Source: Odontocerum albicorne
Lineage: Eukaryota; Arthropoda; Insecta; Trichoptera; Odontoceridae
Length of the DNA stretch: 64,000 nt
Reading direction: 5' to 3'
Assembly: GCA_949825065.1 (NCBI GenBank)
Contig: OX463845.1
Coordinates: 25,982,738-26,046,737 of the forward strand
Below, in pieces: positions 43,736-54,510 of this stretch (its first letter is position 1; every line of letters starts with the position of its first letter). The notes under the pieces were generated by a model. It had not been told where the DNA came from. It saw only the letters and a program-made list of their open reading frames with translations, and did not search any database. The position numbers and the translations under genes are program-made.

Positions 43736-46097
43736 TTGCTATCCAATCTAACCTTATTCTTCATTTAATTTCTTGTTTCAAGTAGTATTTAAAATAAACT
43801 ATCATCTAAGTATATAAATTGGTGAGTATATAATTTGTCAATATGAGTCTACAATATGGTATACTGGACATCATAAACTTCAACCAGCTTTTTACAATCA
43901 ACAGGTTTCACCATTCATTTATTTTGCTTCAGTTTATTTGCTATCAAACTTTTTACTTTTAACTCAAAGTTGATATTGAATTTACTATATAAAAGGTTAT
44001 TTGAAATAATACTTATTGCTTCTAACTAAAATATGACCTACAGTTTTTTCCCAGTGATAATTTTTTTATGAAAAATAGCACCGTTTTTTTAAATGTTTTA
44101 TTTATATCAATAGGGTCACTCACTGCCAGTTTTCATTAACTTAAAAATGTTAAAAACAAACACAACTGTGCTTTTAGCATGACATCCATTTGAAATTTAA
44201 TTTCACAACATTTCGATCTTGATTTTATTTCGTTAGCACAACGTTTTTATGTTCACAAATAAGCGGCCGAAGAAAGATACATTTTTTTCTTTTTTTCATT
44301 TAAGTATAGTGTGGGATTTAATTAGCGAGTGTGAGTGGATAATATGAAAGGAAGTATCACTGAATATACTGTTTTTATTTGTGACCCATTCATACCAAGT
44401 ATCAATGTGAGTTACCTCCCACAGTGAAATATAAGCTTAACACTGGCGTTACACATTCATTTTGTGACGGTTAGGTGTTAAGGGTCATTGAATTAAAAAT
44501 GAATGTTTATTTACTAAGGAACATATAGATACACATGAAAACATCACTTGATAATAAATTTACAAAAGCATTCAAAGTTACATTTCGCACTATCATTTGT
44601 TTCAACTATTCAATTGTTTTTGTAATATACTGTGGTATTTTTTTTTCATAAACATATAAAAAACAAATTCAAATTGTAAAACCAATAACGATTAACTTAA
44701 AACATTGTTTTCGAACTGTATAAAGTGGTACTGTATTCGATATTAACTAACGATTTGAACTGTATAAAGTGGCACTGTATTATAATCCTTTGAATAATAT
44801 CGGGTTCGAATCCCGAGTTAAATCCTTTGAGTATAGTCTGTTCTCTAATCGGGATTTTATAAACTGTCATTTAATAATTATTATCTCACTATGTTAAACT
44901 TATTACCTTTCTTGAGACACTCGACTTCCACCCGCGAAACTCATATATAAATACACCTAAACAATGCAACAAGTCAGGACTGCAGCCACTTGCGAGATTT
45001 AATAAGTCTTAGAAAAAAAACGATATCATAAGCATCTTGAATGAAGTATTCTAAATTGTATTAGGGGATCAACATAAATTCTTTTCTTTTCAAAATATAT
45101 CCATACAATTGAGGTATGCATTTTGGGACGTTGTGTGCACTGCAATTAATTAAGTGTCAGAATGTAAATCGTCTTTAGGGGTAGATCTAGCGAACCGAAT
45201 CGAGGAAGGTTAGATTCCGAAAAAGAAAGTCTCATTTTCCCGGAGACACACGCCTTATAACATATTTTAAATAAACGTAAGTCCGTTGCGGTGGTATATT
45301 TGTTGGTTGGCATGAATAAAATTTCGACGTTATGCGTTTGATTCCAAACTAGTCTTATAAAAGATAGTACTTGCTAAATATTTTTGGATTATTTCCCGCT
45401 AGGAATTAATATATTATTCTTTTTTCAGCAAAAAAATTAAAAACGTTTAACATTTCATACGAAGCGTCATTTAAGAATATGTATTTATTATTCAGGGTCA
45501 AGAAAAATTATTTACGTATGATTTTTTCTTGTGAACAAATTAAAATTTATTCAGAAGGAAGAAAATAATTAATTGAATAACCCATTGAAACAAGACGATG
45601 CGGATGGATTTAGTTACGTTAAGATTGCAAAATAATTTTCTGTATCACTAACCGAATCGATATTTCGAAACAATATGCTATAATAATAATTATTCATTAC
45701 CCCTTTATGGTAAAGGTGTAGGTTAAATATGAAACATGTATACCTCTTTAAATGTGCCAATAAATTTAAAATATACATCGTCAAACTTTTATGAAAGAGT
45801 TTAATTTAATATTAATTCGTTATGCATTTTTGTCATAAAATAAATAATACGTTTCTTACCATAAATTAACTGATACAAATATTTCTCTTAGGAAAATTCG
45901 TATTGTTTGACTTGTTTTATTTGACATAAACTTCTTATCTCTTGTGTTAAAATATACCCCATGATTGTACCCAAGTCTTTTGATATTGCATTTATTTATA
46001 AGATTTTGTTTGTGAAAGTCTACTTATGTATAGATATTCATGTCCTACTTCGGCCTATACTTAATTTAATCACTGAGTTGATGTGATGTTACGTGTT
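43736..46097. other. No gene; one B-box-like hairpin
   Basis: A+T-rich apart from the duplicated 25-mer and B-box hairpin at 44713-44815 and a balanced patch at 45120-45310. Confidence 0.42.
44713..44781. repeat. 25-bp direct repeat followed by an isolated B box
   Basis: gaactgtataaagtggtact at 44713 recurs at 44757 with one change. Just downstream, 44801-44815 (cgggttcgaatcccg) is a perfect T-arm stem-loop and B box. No A box is clear, so I call no tRNA. Confidence 0.6.
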
Positions 46098-46290
46098 CTA
46101 AAATAGATTATTTGAGATCAAGTTATAACGGTCAGAGAAAAATGTGTGTTCTTCAGTTACTCCCGCATCATTAATTACTGTGCATCTTTCGGCTTTTAGG
46201 ACCTTGTCGGAAATATTTAAAAGTAAGTCAAGGACGACCAAAACTCCTTTTAAGGAACAATATCGAGTGGTAAGGGTTGGAAACAAGTCA
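46098..46290 (-). pseudogene. Probable R1-type LINE endonuclease fragment
   Basis: Minus-strand frame reads LFPTLTTRYCSLKG, VLVVLDLLLN, ERCTVINDAGVTEEHTF and FSDRYNLI. This resembles the end of R1/TRAS-type endonucleases: PTF.. R...VVDLT...... W.V......SDH. Here SDH is SDR, and the frame breaks upstream. The identification is from pattern only. Confidence 0.42.
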
Positions 46291-46571
46291 TTGAGAATAA
46301 TATTCAGTCCAGAAATCTAAAGTTGCTGCAGATATTGACAAGCCGTGAAGCAATATAGAGATCCGTCCCTTGTCCCTACAATCTTGGGTTACCTTTGGTA
46401 TAAGAGCCATTAGCTTGGATCGGTTATACACAAAGATCAAGTGATCAAAGAATGATCAAAAACCTTCATGAGCCAGGTCGTTTGATCAGCTCACAAGGCT
46501 GTTAAACAACGTACCAATGGACATACATAGGCTTGCGATTTAAGGTGACTAGATATAAAATACATAAAACT

Positions 46572-46737
46572 GTAGTATTGCATTACACTTTTATTGTACA
46601 CAGTAAAATCAGGTGGACTTATTGTTATTTGGTAATCTCTTTCAATCAACTTGTGAAAATCTGAGTTCCAACGGGAATGGAACCCGTAACCTTCGAATTG
46701 GCAGACAGACGTCTTACCAACTAGACCACGGAGGATC
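46572..46737 (-). mobile_element. SINE-A copy with clear A and B boxes
   Basis: Minus strand begins ctccgtggtctagttggtaa (A box TGGTCTAGTTGG), then gacgtctgtctgccaattcg and cgggttccattcccgt (B box with one change). About 40 bp of the body are deleted. Confidence 0.74.
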
Positions 46738-47304
46738 ATCTTATCTTAATATGGTATAAACTGGATCAGTATCTTTATGTACGCAAAAGTTATTTAGTAT
46801 TTATACGGCTATTGGAGTATATGTAGTTAAATACCCCTTATTGTTTTCAATAACATGATTTTGAATGGTAACGATAAAGTTACATTCTACAAGTGTAATG
46901 AATTTCAAAGGTTGTCGACCATATCACGGAAGGTTTGGGTGGATCAGTGAACATCACAGCACACAACAGTTTCTAGGATAAAGCAGTTGGCGTTTTTTGA
47001 ATAACTATTGGGCGTTATGAGATCCATTGTTGGGTGCCTGTCATCCATTAACATAATTCATTTACTGACATCAATTGAGATGTTCGTTTTGTAATTAAGA
47101 ATGGATCGAGTTTTTTTCGTGACGATTTTTTATTGATGAAATGACGCAACGATTACGTTATAGTTACATATTTAAGTATTTCGTATTGTGTATTCATAAT
47201 TATATGCGTTAAGTTTTTTTCTGATTTTCTATGATTTGAACTTGATACTCATATACCACATCAGATCACCCACAATATAATAAATTATTCCGTTTTACAA
47301 ATAA
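46738..47304. other. No supported feature
   Basis: Balanced patch 46890-47050 without a recognised repeat or ORF. Confidence 0.4.
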
Positions 47305-47390
47305 TTAAGATCATACACATAAATACCATCGCATGATTTCCCGGACAGGGAAGGCAGAGGGGACAGACTATCAGATTTTCAAACTGTATA
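47305..47390 (-). mobile_element. LINE-A relic 8: 3' end only
   Basis: Minus-strand SVPSAFPVREIMRW corresponds to the family's SVLSAYP terminus, next to acacataaataccatcgc. About 80 bp remain. Confidence 0.55.
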
Positions 47391-47613
47391 TCCCAAAAAT
47401 GTATTCATACTGAATACAATAGTTTGCATACGGTATGCCAAAAATTACGCTTCTCGTAACACGTACGGCTTTGATGTCAAAGCTTTGAATGAAAATTAAA
47501 AATAACTTATCGTACGAAATTCCGAAAGAAAAAAATGTGAATTGTTCTTTATAAAATGATATATTTGCATTTATATTTATATTTATACTAACTTTAAAAA
47601 CCCAATCTGAAGA

Positions 47614-47790
47614 CAACTACCGGTGCCTACTTGGTAGAATGCTTCCCTTCTTATGCAGAGGTGGCGAGGTTGATTCCTAATGGAACCCAAATATTTTTAA
47701 ATAAAACATCTTTCTATAGTAGTTAGTTGGAAAAGATTGCCTCATAAAAATATACTCACCGGGCTGTGTTGTTTATAACTAAGCGGTATT
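47614..47790 (+). mobile_element. SINE-A copy
   Basis: Sense strand: cctacttggtagaatgcttc (A-box region), gaggttgattcctaatggaa (B-box region), then gttggaaaagattgcctcat and caccgggctgtgttg of the body. Confidence 0.6.
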
Positions 47791-48099
47791 CTATTTTTAA
47801 GAAGATTGTACATACCTTTGATGTCATACATAACGGGAATGAAAGACAACTTCAAGAAAAAAATCTTTAGTTAATCCTACTTAGTGTGGATCGCGTAGTA
47901 TTTTTAGGTGTCGAAACATTTGTCATTAATAAGAAAGTTCATTTACTATGTTTATTTAAATATCTATTTTGTTTATCAGTGCTTAATGGATACCTCGAGT
48001 GATCAACGAATGGCACATTGCCATATTTATAAAAGACTGTTTCCAAACCCATATTTTTTTAATTTACGAGGCCCTCAATGCGGAAATATTTCATAATAC

Positions 48100-48500
48100 G
48101 TATTATAAAACCTCGTTCTAATGTTCGCCTCCTCTTCGATCGTTACATTTGTTCCACAAACCTCCAGCACATATAACAATCGTGTCGAAAATGACACTTA
48201 ATACAAGACTTTTAAGATAAAAGCGTGTAGACGATCTGAGAGATCAGAACAATTTATCTCAGATCACGAGCCATGTAAACAATAGAGTCGATTCAGTTTG
48301 AAGAATGAGGAACAAATCATATCAGCCATGATGACGTGTTCTCGATTTTGTAACTGACATGCTCGATGCTCCCACACTGTCTCGGGAGTAGGGTGAACAT
48401 TTAGCGGCCAAGCCTACACATCCTTCGGTATCATGAGAATGGAATGGATTACCACTCTCAGCGGATATCTAATGAGTGAGGACATATCTTAGCTTAAATT
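48100..48500. other. Unique-looking segment of balanced composition
   Basis: No repeat family or ORF. Contains agatctgagagatc-type near-palindromes (gatctgagagatcagaac, ttatctcagatcacg) around 48234-48268. Confidence 0.22.
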
Positions 48501-48633
48501 GATTTACCGATCTTAGATTGTTGCAAGTTAAAAGGGTATTCGTACTCGTATATATGCTCGTGATGAATTGCTTTTCAACTTGTATAGGCTACTCGTAATT
48601 CAATTCTTCGTTTATGTAATTTTGTTGCAGTGA

Positions 48634-48750
48634 CCGTGGTCTGACGGGTATCATTCTCTCTTCGCAAGTGGGTGCCCCAGGTTCGATTTCTGGCGGTTTC
48701 AATTCCGGACTGGTTTTACTCTTAGATCGTTTTACATCTGAATTCATGTA
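48634..48750 (+). mobile_element. SINE-C copy
   Basis: gaccgtggtctgacgggtat (A-box region), gccccaggttcgatttctgg (B box) and ggttttactcttagatcg. Both pol III boxes are well preserved here. Confidence 0.65.
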
Positions 48751-48793
48751 TTTTGCAGCTTATATACTGCAAACCATACATTTTTATTTCGCT

Positions 48794-49000
48794 CTAAAAA
48801 AACAATTTAAACAAAGCGCTATATAAAACTCTACATAATGGAAGACTGGAGCCGATTAAACCTGCCCATAGTTCTGGAATATTTATCTCCTTGCCATCAA
48901 AACTTTGGGTTTGACCTCTCTTGACTATTTGCTCGCTGAAGTGCAACTGCTTGTACACAATATTTTCTCCACAAAATGCCTGCTTATCATACTCGATCAC
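48794..49000 (-). other. Unrecognised 68-codon ORF
   Basis: Minus frame EYDKQAFCGENIVYKQLHFS through SFDGKEINIPELWAGLIGSS. It reads like protein but nothing upstream or downstream extends it, and no family is recognised. Confidence 0.22.
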
Positions 49001-49085
49001 AAGGGATAACCAATAGTATCAATTTTCCTGCTCAATTAGACGTAATACTCGTATATATTCTAAAAGGATTTAACTCACTTATAAT

Positions 49086-49264
49086 GTTATATTACATTTC
49101 CGTTGTGATACAGTAGAACCTGGAGGGCTTGTTGCAAGATGACAATTTCTTCCGACCATCGAGAAAGGTGTTAAAGAGACCTTAACTGAAACCATACAAA
49201 AAATATTTTTTAAACTGAACTCGTAGCGAAAGACAAGTGTCTTAACTAGATTACAGAGGTCGAC
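49086..49264 (-). mobile_element. SINE-A copy
   Basis: Body gtagaacctggagggcttgt matches; a deletion removes the B-box segment; the head complement actagattacagaggtcg remains. Confidence 0.65.
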
Positions 49265-49370
49265 ATACTGCCTGTTTTAGGATATTTAATTATTTATTTA
49301 GTGATAAATGTTTTACTGTATGATAGCTAGGACGATAAACTTCAGAAAAATATAAATACTGATGTCACTA

Positions 49371-49573
49371 AGATCAAAAAGTTTCCAGTCTGAACCAGTT
49401 GAAAGGTGTATGGACAGTCACCACCGCATGACCAGGCGTTGATTCCAATAAAATTCGACGTATTACTGAGGGCAGAGGCATACAATTTTAACTGAAACAT
49501 AACGTGACCATCAGTAGACGCGGTATGTGTCTACACGCTCTGTAATTTCTTCAGGTTGGAAACTTTTGGTTCC
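49371..49573. mobile_element. Possible degraded MITE
   Basis: gatcaaaaagtttccagtct (49372-49391) is inverted at about 49553-49572 (ggttggaaacttttggttc) with about 4 mismatches, and weaker inverted similarity continues inward to give about 50-bp arms. Confidence 0.4.
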
Positions 49574-49675
49574 TTGTGGTAAAATAATATGAAGAATTGA
49601 AACAAGCCGGTAAGGGGAAATTTACCAAGATTGGAATGCGAATCATGTTAAACCTATAATTGTAATCAGATATTT

Positions 49676-49921
49676 TCCTCCGTGAGCTGGTTGGTAATAC
49701 GACTCCTTCCAGCCCGAAGGTTATTGTCGGCGTCCATTTTTTAAAGGACTTTCAGTTTTTGATAATCTTCATGTTGGTTCGAATAGATTGTCACGTAATA
49801 ATAATAAAAGGTTAATTTATACAGCGCTATTTAGAGAGCATTTTCTCCTCAAGGTGTTCCAAAAATTGAAACATGGTAATAAACACTCCAGGTTGTAATA
49901 CTCTCAATTTAAGTGTAATAA
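49676..49921 (+). mobile_element. SINE-A copy in the duplicated block, first unit
   Basis: Head ttcctccgtgagctggttgg then taatacgactcc; the tail ccaggttgtaatactctc and aagtgtaataa lies near 49890-49921. Its upstream flank (49600-49675) is alignable with 50742-50812. Confidence 0.62.
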
Positions 49922-49944
49922 AAAAATACAATATAGTATTATAC

Positions 49945-50600
49945 ATATACTCGTATGTATACATTTATCACGCCGTTTCCCTGCTGGGGTGAGCAAAGAA
50001 AAAAGAGCGCCTACCGAGAAAAATATATTTTCCTTTTCCTACATCCATACACTCTCACACACAACTCCTACAATTTCTCTGACTTTAGAAATCATTCATT
50101 CAAAATATCACACATTTGCTTCGACCATTCTCTCCTTGGTATCATATTTACTATATACCTATATATTTGAGTTGATAGTCTTTCTTCATTCAGTCGTTTT
50201 AGATGCCCGAACCATCTCAGAGTGCTCTCCTTGATCTTGCTTTATACAGCAGTCTTAAGTTCACATTGTTATCACTTCATTTTGTATTCTGTCATACATT
50301 GTCACCCCAAGTATTCTTCTAAGTTCATGCATTTGTAAAGCATTTATATGGCTCCCATCGATTTTTTTCACACCCACATATCACTTCCATACACCAAAAT
50401 TAATATTAAAATGCTGTTGAGGAATATCATCGTAGCCGATTTTGATATTGTCTAGTTCAAGTATATGTATTTAAGAGCCCCATCATATTTTTTCGCTACA
50501 CACCGTTCAATGTCTTGTAACTTCACTCTTCAGAGAAAATGTTACCTAAATAGCAGAATTCTTCAACACTCATATCTTTCATTACTCATCCATATCGCTT
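49945..50600 (-). mobile_element. LINE-A relic 9: RT C-terminus
   Basis: The minus strand gives IERCVAKKYDGALKYIYLN near 50455-50515 and ESTLRWFGH near 50203-50230, with the 3' end at about 49960. It follows a + strand SINE-A, an arrangement repeated about 1.15 kb downstream by relic 10. Confidence 0.72.
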
Positions 50601-50659
50601 TTAGAATAATTGTTTCATTATATGATTAGAAGTTTCAGAAAAATATACCCATGAAGTAA

Positions 50660-50735
50660 AACAAGAAGAGATTGCTTCATGGCCATAAGTTCGCCAGGTT
50701 GTACTGTATATATCCAAAGTATTATATAATACAAT
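50660..50735 (+). mobile_element. SINE-A 3' fragment
   Basis: gaagagattgcttcatggcc and cgccaggttgtactgtatat match the 3' third of the family. No head. Confidence 0.58.
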
Positions 50736-50812
50736 ACGAACACACCTGGAAAGTGAAATTCACCAAGAACCGAAATTGAATCACGCTAACCCTATTATCG
50801 TTAACAGAAATT

Positions 50813-51098
50813 ACCTCCGTGAGCTAGTTGGTAAGACGTCTGTTTTTAAGCCCAATTGTTTGTTGTTGGCACTTATTTTTTAAGCCCAATGGTTTGTTGT
50901 TGGCACTTATTTTTTAAGCCCAATGGTTTGTTGTTGGCACTTATTTTTTAAGCCCAATGGTTTGTTGTTGGCACTTATTTTTTAAGCCCAATGGTTTGTT
51001 GTTGGCACTTATTTTTTTAAAAATATTATAGATTTATTTTTCAATTGTTTTAGTGTTTCTGGTTCGTCTGAGGAAATAAACACGTACGCAACGAAAGT
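50813..51098 (+). mobile_element. SINE-A copy with internal 34-bp tandem expansion
   Basis: Head acctccgtgagctagttggt then aagacgtctg is well preserved. The B-box arm is replaced by five copies of a 34-bp unit (50848-51017); the tail aggaaataaacacg and caacgaaagtttaat follows. Confidence 0.66.
50848..51017 (+). repeat. 34-bp tandem repeat, 5 copies, inside a SINE
   Basis: Unit starts aagcccaatggtttgttgtt and ends in a T run; copies start at 50848, 50882, 50916, 50950 and 50984. Copies are nearly identical, so the expansion is recent relative to the SINE. Confidence 0.9.
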
Positions 51099-51099
51099 T

Positions 51100-51830
51100 T
51101 AATTTACATATTCATACCATCATGCAATCTCCCTATCGGGGTAAGTAGATAGTACAGAGCGAGGGACTTTCCTATCTCGATACGCATCTTTCGTCTCTCT
51201 ATATTCATACACTTTCTCATACAGCTTTTAAGATTTATCTGACTTTTGACGTTTCCTTCTGTCAGAATATCACTTATTTGATCCAACTATATTTTCCTTA
51301 ACCTACCTGTCACACGCCTTCCACTCATATCTGCATTATATATCTGTTTTGTTATTCTTTTTTCATTCATTCGTCCTACATGCCCAAACCATCTCAGCGT
51401 GCTCTTCTTCATCTTACTTTATAATTAAGCATTAACACATCAGCCCTAAGTTCACATTCATGCCTTCACTTCTTTACGTGTAGTATTCTGTCTTACATTG
51501 TCACTCCATGTATACTTCTCAATATACACATTTTTACTGCACTTATCAGTATTTTTCCACGTCCACGTTTCACTCGCATATATTAAAGTTGGCACCAAAG
51601 TACTATTGGACTATCATCTTAGTAGATTTTGATACTGTCCGGTTCGAGTATATATTATGTTTTAGTGTCCCATTGATTTTATTTCCTAACGCTATACACC
51701 GTTCGATATCGCTCTTAGAAAGTTTATTACAATAATACGAGTATAACATTAACCTGAACGAAATCTTCCAGATGTTGAAACACCTCACAGCTAAAGATCC
51801 ATAATAATGACATCCCATAGGACATTAATT
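51100..51830 (-). mobile_element. LINE-A relic 10: RT C-terminus, longest minus copy
   Basis: Minus-strand frame 51818-51603 includes ERCIALGNKINGTLKHNIY and KSTKMI; KSTLRWFGH lies near 51378-51405; and the 3' end is at about 51112. The protein-level matches to relics 3 and 9 define the family consensus used here. Confidence 0.75.
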
Positions 51831-52164
51831 AGCCTGTTGCCCGGTGTGATTTGTGCACGATTTAACATTTAACTTGGAGTGTTACTTTTAAGTGAACGTG
51901 ATCATCAAAATGTACCGCGCCTCTAAATTCTGTGAGAATCAAAAATTTTATTGTTATTATGCAGATATTTATCGTGCATGTTTACAATACCATCAGATGA
52001 GAATTTTCAATTTGTTTCTACAAAGTAACAATGCTTCGATAAATTGCTATTTTTTTTTAACATTATCATAAATATACATTATATGTTTTTATGTGCCATT
52101 AGAGATCAATTGATTTTTCTTCGCATATTGTGCATTTTATTTAATCAAAAAATATATTTAAGGT

Positions 52165-52320
52165 GTCTGAATTGATTATATAGACACGTTGAAAAATACA
52201 CTGTTGATTTACTCCATTGTAATCGACCCATCGAGTTAAGAACCACTGCAGTTAGCAAATAACTCACAGTTCACCATCAAACGAATTGGTGATACGAGTA
52301 CTACCTAGGATATATAGGCT
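52165..52320 (-). mobile_element. SINE-B 3' fragment
   Basis: gaaccactgcagttagcaaa and actcacagttcaccat align with aaccactggagcatgcttca...gcagatcaccat of the 33590 copy. Confidence 0.45.
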
Positions 52321-52329
52321 ATTATACTC

Positions 52330-53615
52330 GTTCATGTCTAGTGCGTGTAATTTTTGCTGTTAGACAAAATCTTCAACCAGTTAGGAACCTTTTTTTATCT
52401 CTTTTTTTTAGTATCAATAGGAAACCTTCTGGAACTTCCGTGTGGAAAACGAACTTCTTAATAAATCGGACACTATGTTACTTAACTTGCAGCAGAAATA
52501 AGACCGATGTAATAACTGCCCTTCTAACTGCCAAAGTCCTTACTACCCTGCAAAACTCCTGAGATATTCTGCTTCATAGACTACAAAAAGGCTTTATATT
52601 GTGCTAAACGGGATTGCTTATGGAAGAGATGGGTGTACCGAGATAGCTAATAGTCCTGATTCTCAACTAGACAAATTCTTTTACGAATCGTTCCTGGTGT
52701 AAAAAAAATACGTCTAGATTTCATATTTTCATTTAATTTGTTCACTATATATGAATAGTATGATACATTATGAGAAAAATGAGGTTCTAAAATCTCCAAT
52801 ATAAGTTTCGTTGATGATATAACGCTTATGGATAACGACGAATATTAGATGACCAAGCACCTTCATAGAGTTAGAATAGAGAGCTGTCAACTAATATAGA
52901 ACTAGAAATAAACCAAAGCAAAATAAACGTTCTAATCGTGGACCGATTTGAGACTCCAAAAATAAGGGACTCGCTAAGGGATTATGAAGAAGGTCAACGA
53001 GTTTGTTCACTAAAGTGCTCTTATTTAGAGGAATGAAGGGTGTGAAGCGGAGACCTGATTATGAATTTGACTGGAAAAAGTAGCTATGACTAGTCTGACA
53101 AAAATATGAACTAACCCGTCATAACTGAGAGTAACTAAAATTCGTCTAGTTTATTCTCTATTATTCTTCATAGCACTGTATGAAGTGAAATCTTGGACGG
53201 TGAGAAGGAAACAAACAAACATGAAAGATGCCTTCAATATGTGGTATTGGAGGCAAATGCTCCATATCCCATGGATGTCAAGGCGCACCGACGTCTCGAT
53301 CATCCAAGTATTGAAGATCACCGAAAGAATTTCGACGATATACAAAAAATAATCATAACATACTTTGGATATGTCGCTACAAAGAATGATGAAAGTCTGA
53401 AGAAGCTCGTGATCACAGAGACAGTTGAGAGGTGAGCAAGAGGAAAGTGTCCCATGAGATTGGTGGATTAAATAAAGGAGCTGGCAGGGTCTTTTTTAAG
53501 TGCTGCATTTAATATGGCCAAGGACCGGGAGAGATGAAGACAGGTTGTACGTCAAGTTCCAGATATAGCAGAGGACCACGACGCTCAGCAGGAACGAGAT
53601 GAAGAAGAATATTTC
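52330..53615 (+). mobile_element. LINE-C relic: RT palm through C-terminus
   Basis: FIDYKKALYCAKRD (52573-52614) is RT motif A (FIDYKKAFD) with the catalytic D kept. SFVDDITLM (52803-52829) is the xxDD motif. ELEINQSKINVLI follows near 52905, and then the distinctive C-terminus: FGYVATKNDESLKKLVITE, KCPMRLVD, AFNMAKDRER and VVRQVPDIAEDHDAQQERD ending near 53612. From memory, a C-terminus of this kind is common in LINEs of Lepidoptera. Many stops and indels show it is long dead. Relic 11 of LINE-A follows immediately. Confidence 0.72.
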
Positions 53616-53624
53616 AGTCGTATT

Positions 53625-53890
53625 TACATACACACGACCACGTCGTTTCTCTATCGGGGTAGGCATAGAGGATATATAACCAAACTTTAGTATCGTAACA
53701 CACATAAAACGCCCCCTGTACATACATGCACCTTCTTATACAACTCGTTTCCTCCCTTCTACATATCATTCACTTGATCTAGCCATACTTTCTTTGGTCT
53801 TTATTTACTATACCTTTCATTCATACAGAGTTCCTAACCATACCATCTCTGAATTCTTCTTCATGCTACTTTATACACCAGATTAACTTG
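53625..53890 (-). mobile_element. LINE-A relic 11: C-terminus and 3' end
   Basis: Minus strand keeps a frameshifted SAYP region (seen as GYISSMPTPIEKRRG because two bases are added) and atgaagaagaattcagagatgg, equivalent to the MKKxxLRW segment with a frameshift. It abuts the 3' end of LINE-C, so it inserted beside or into that older relic. Confidence 0.62.
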
Positions 53891-54510
53891 AGACAAATCA
53901 AATTTACCTATTAAAATATTGTAATTTTGTGGAAAAACTGATTTTATATTTCCCTGTTCGATGTAAATTTTCAATAAAAATATTTTTTCCCATTTATTCC
54001 GTGAGAAGTTTTAATAATGGTGCGTTAATTAGTTTCAAATATCACTGAATTATTCAGTTTCGTATAATTAAGCGTTATCGCGAAGCAACAGATTTTCCAA
54101 TGGCATATTAATCGATTTGCGAATATTAATTCTTAGTTTACTGAAAGGTTCATCTTATCAACCAAGAAAATAGTTTTTACTATCAAATATTTATTTTCTA
54201 TATAAGGTATATTAGTGTGTTTATTCTATGTTGGGATAAACTTTTAGATAAAAGGATTTAAAGTAGCTTTTCAACAATAACCACACGTAACCCCGATATA
54301 CGGAAGTACAATAGGTTCGTATTTCCATCCCAAATCGGAGTTACTGACTGATAAAAATTGTCTTAGATTTACTCTAGTAGTCCAATAAAAATATTTATCA
54401 GGTGGTTTCAGAAGCAGTATAAAATATAACAAAGACTAGTGTGTGATGGACTTGTTCAATTAATAATATTTCGATTTTTGGTATGAAAATAAGATATCTT
54501 TATATACGAG
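53891..54510. other. No supported feature
   Basis: A+T-rich spacer before the mariner-type element. Confidence 0.45.

Noticed and set aside
46572..46737. Functional tRNA gene on the minus strand
   Set aside because: A and B boxes are good, but the head lacks pairing for a full cloverleaf and continues into the SINE-A body present at many other sites.
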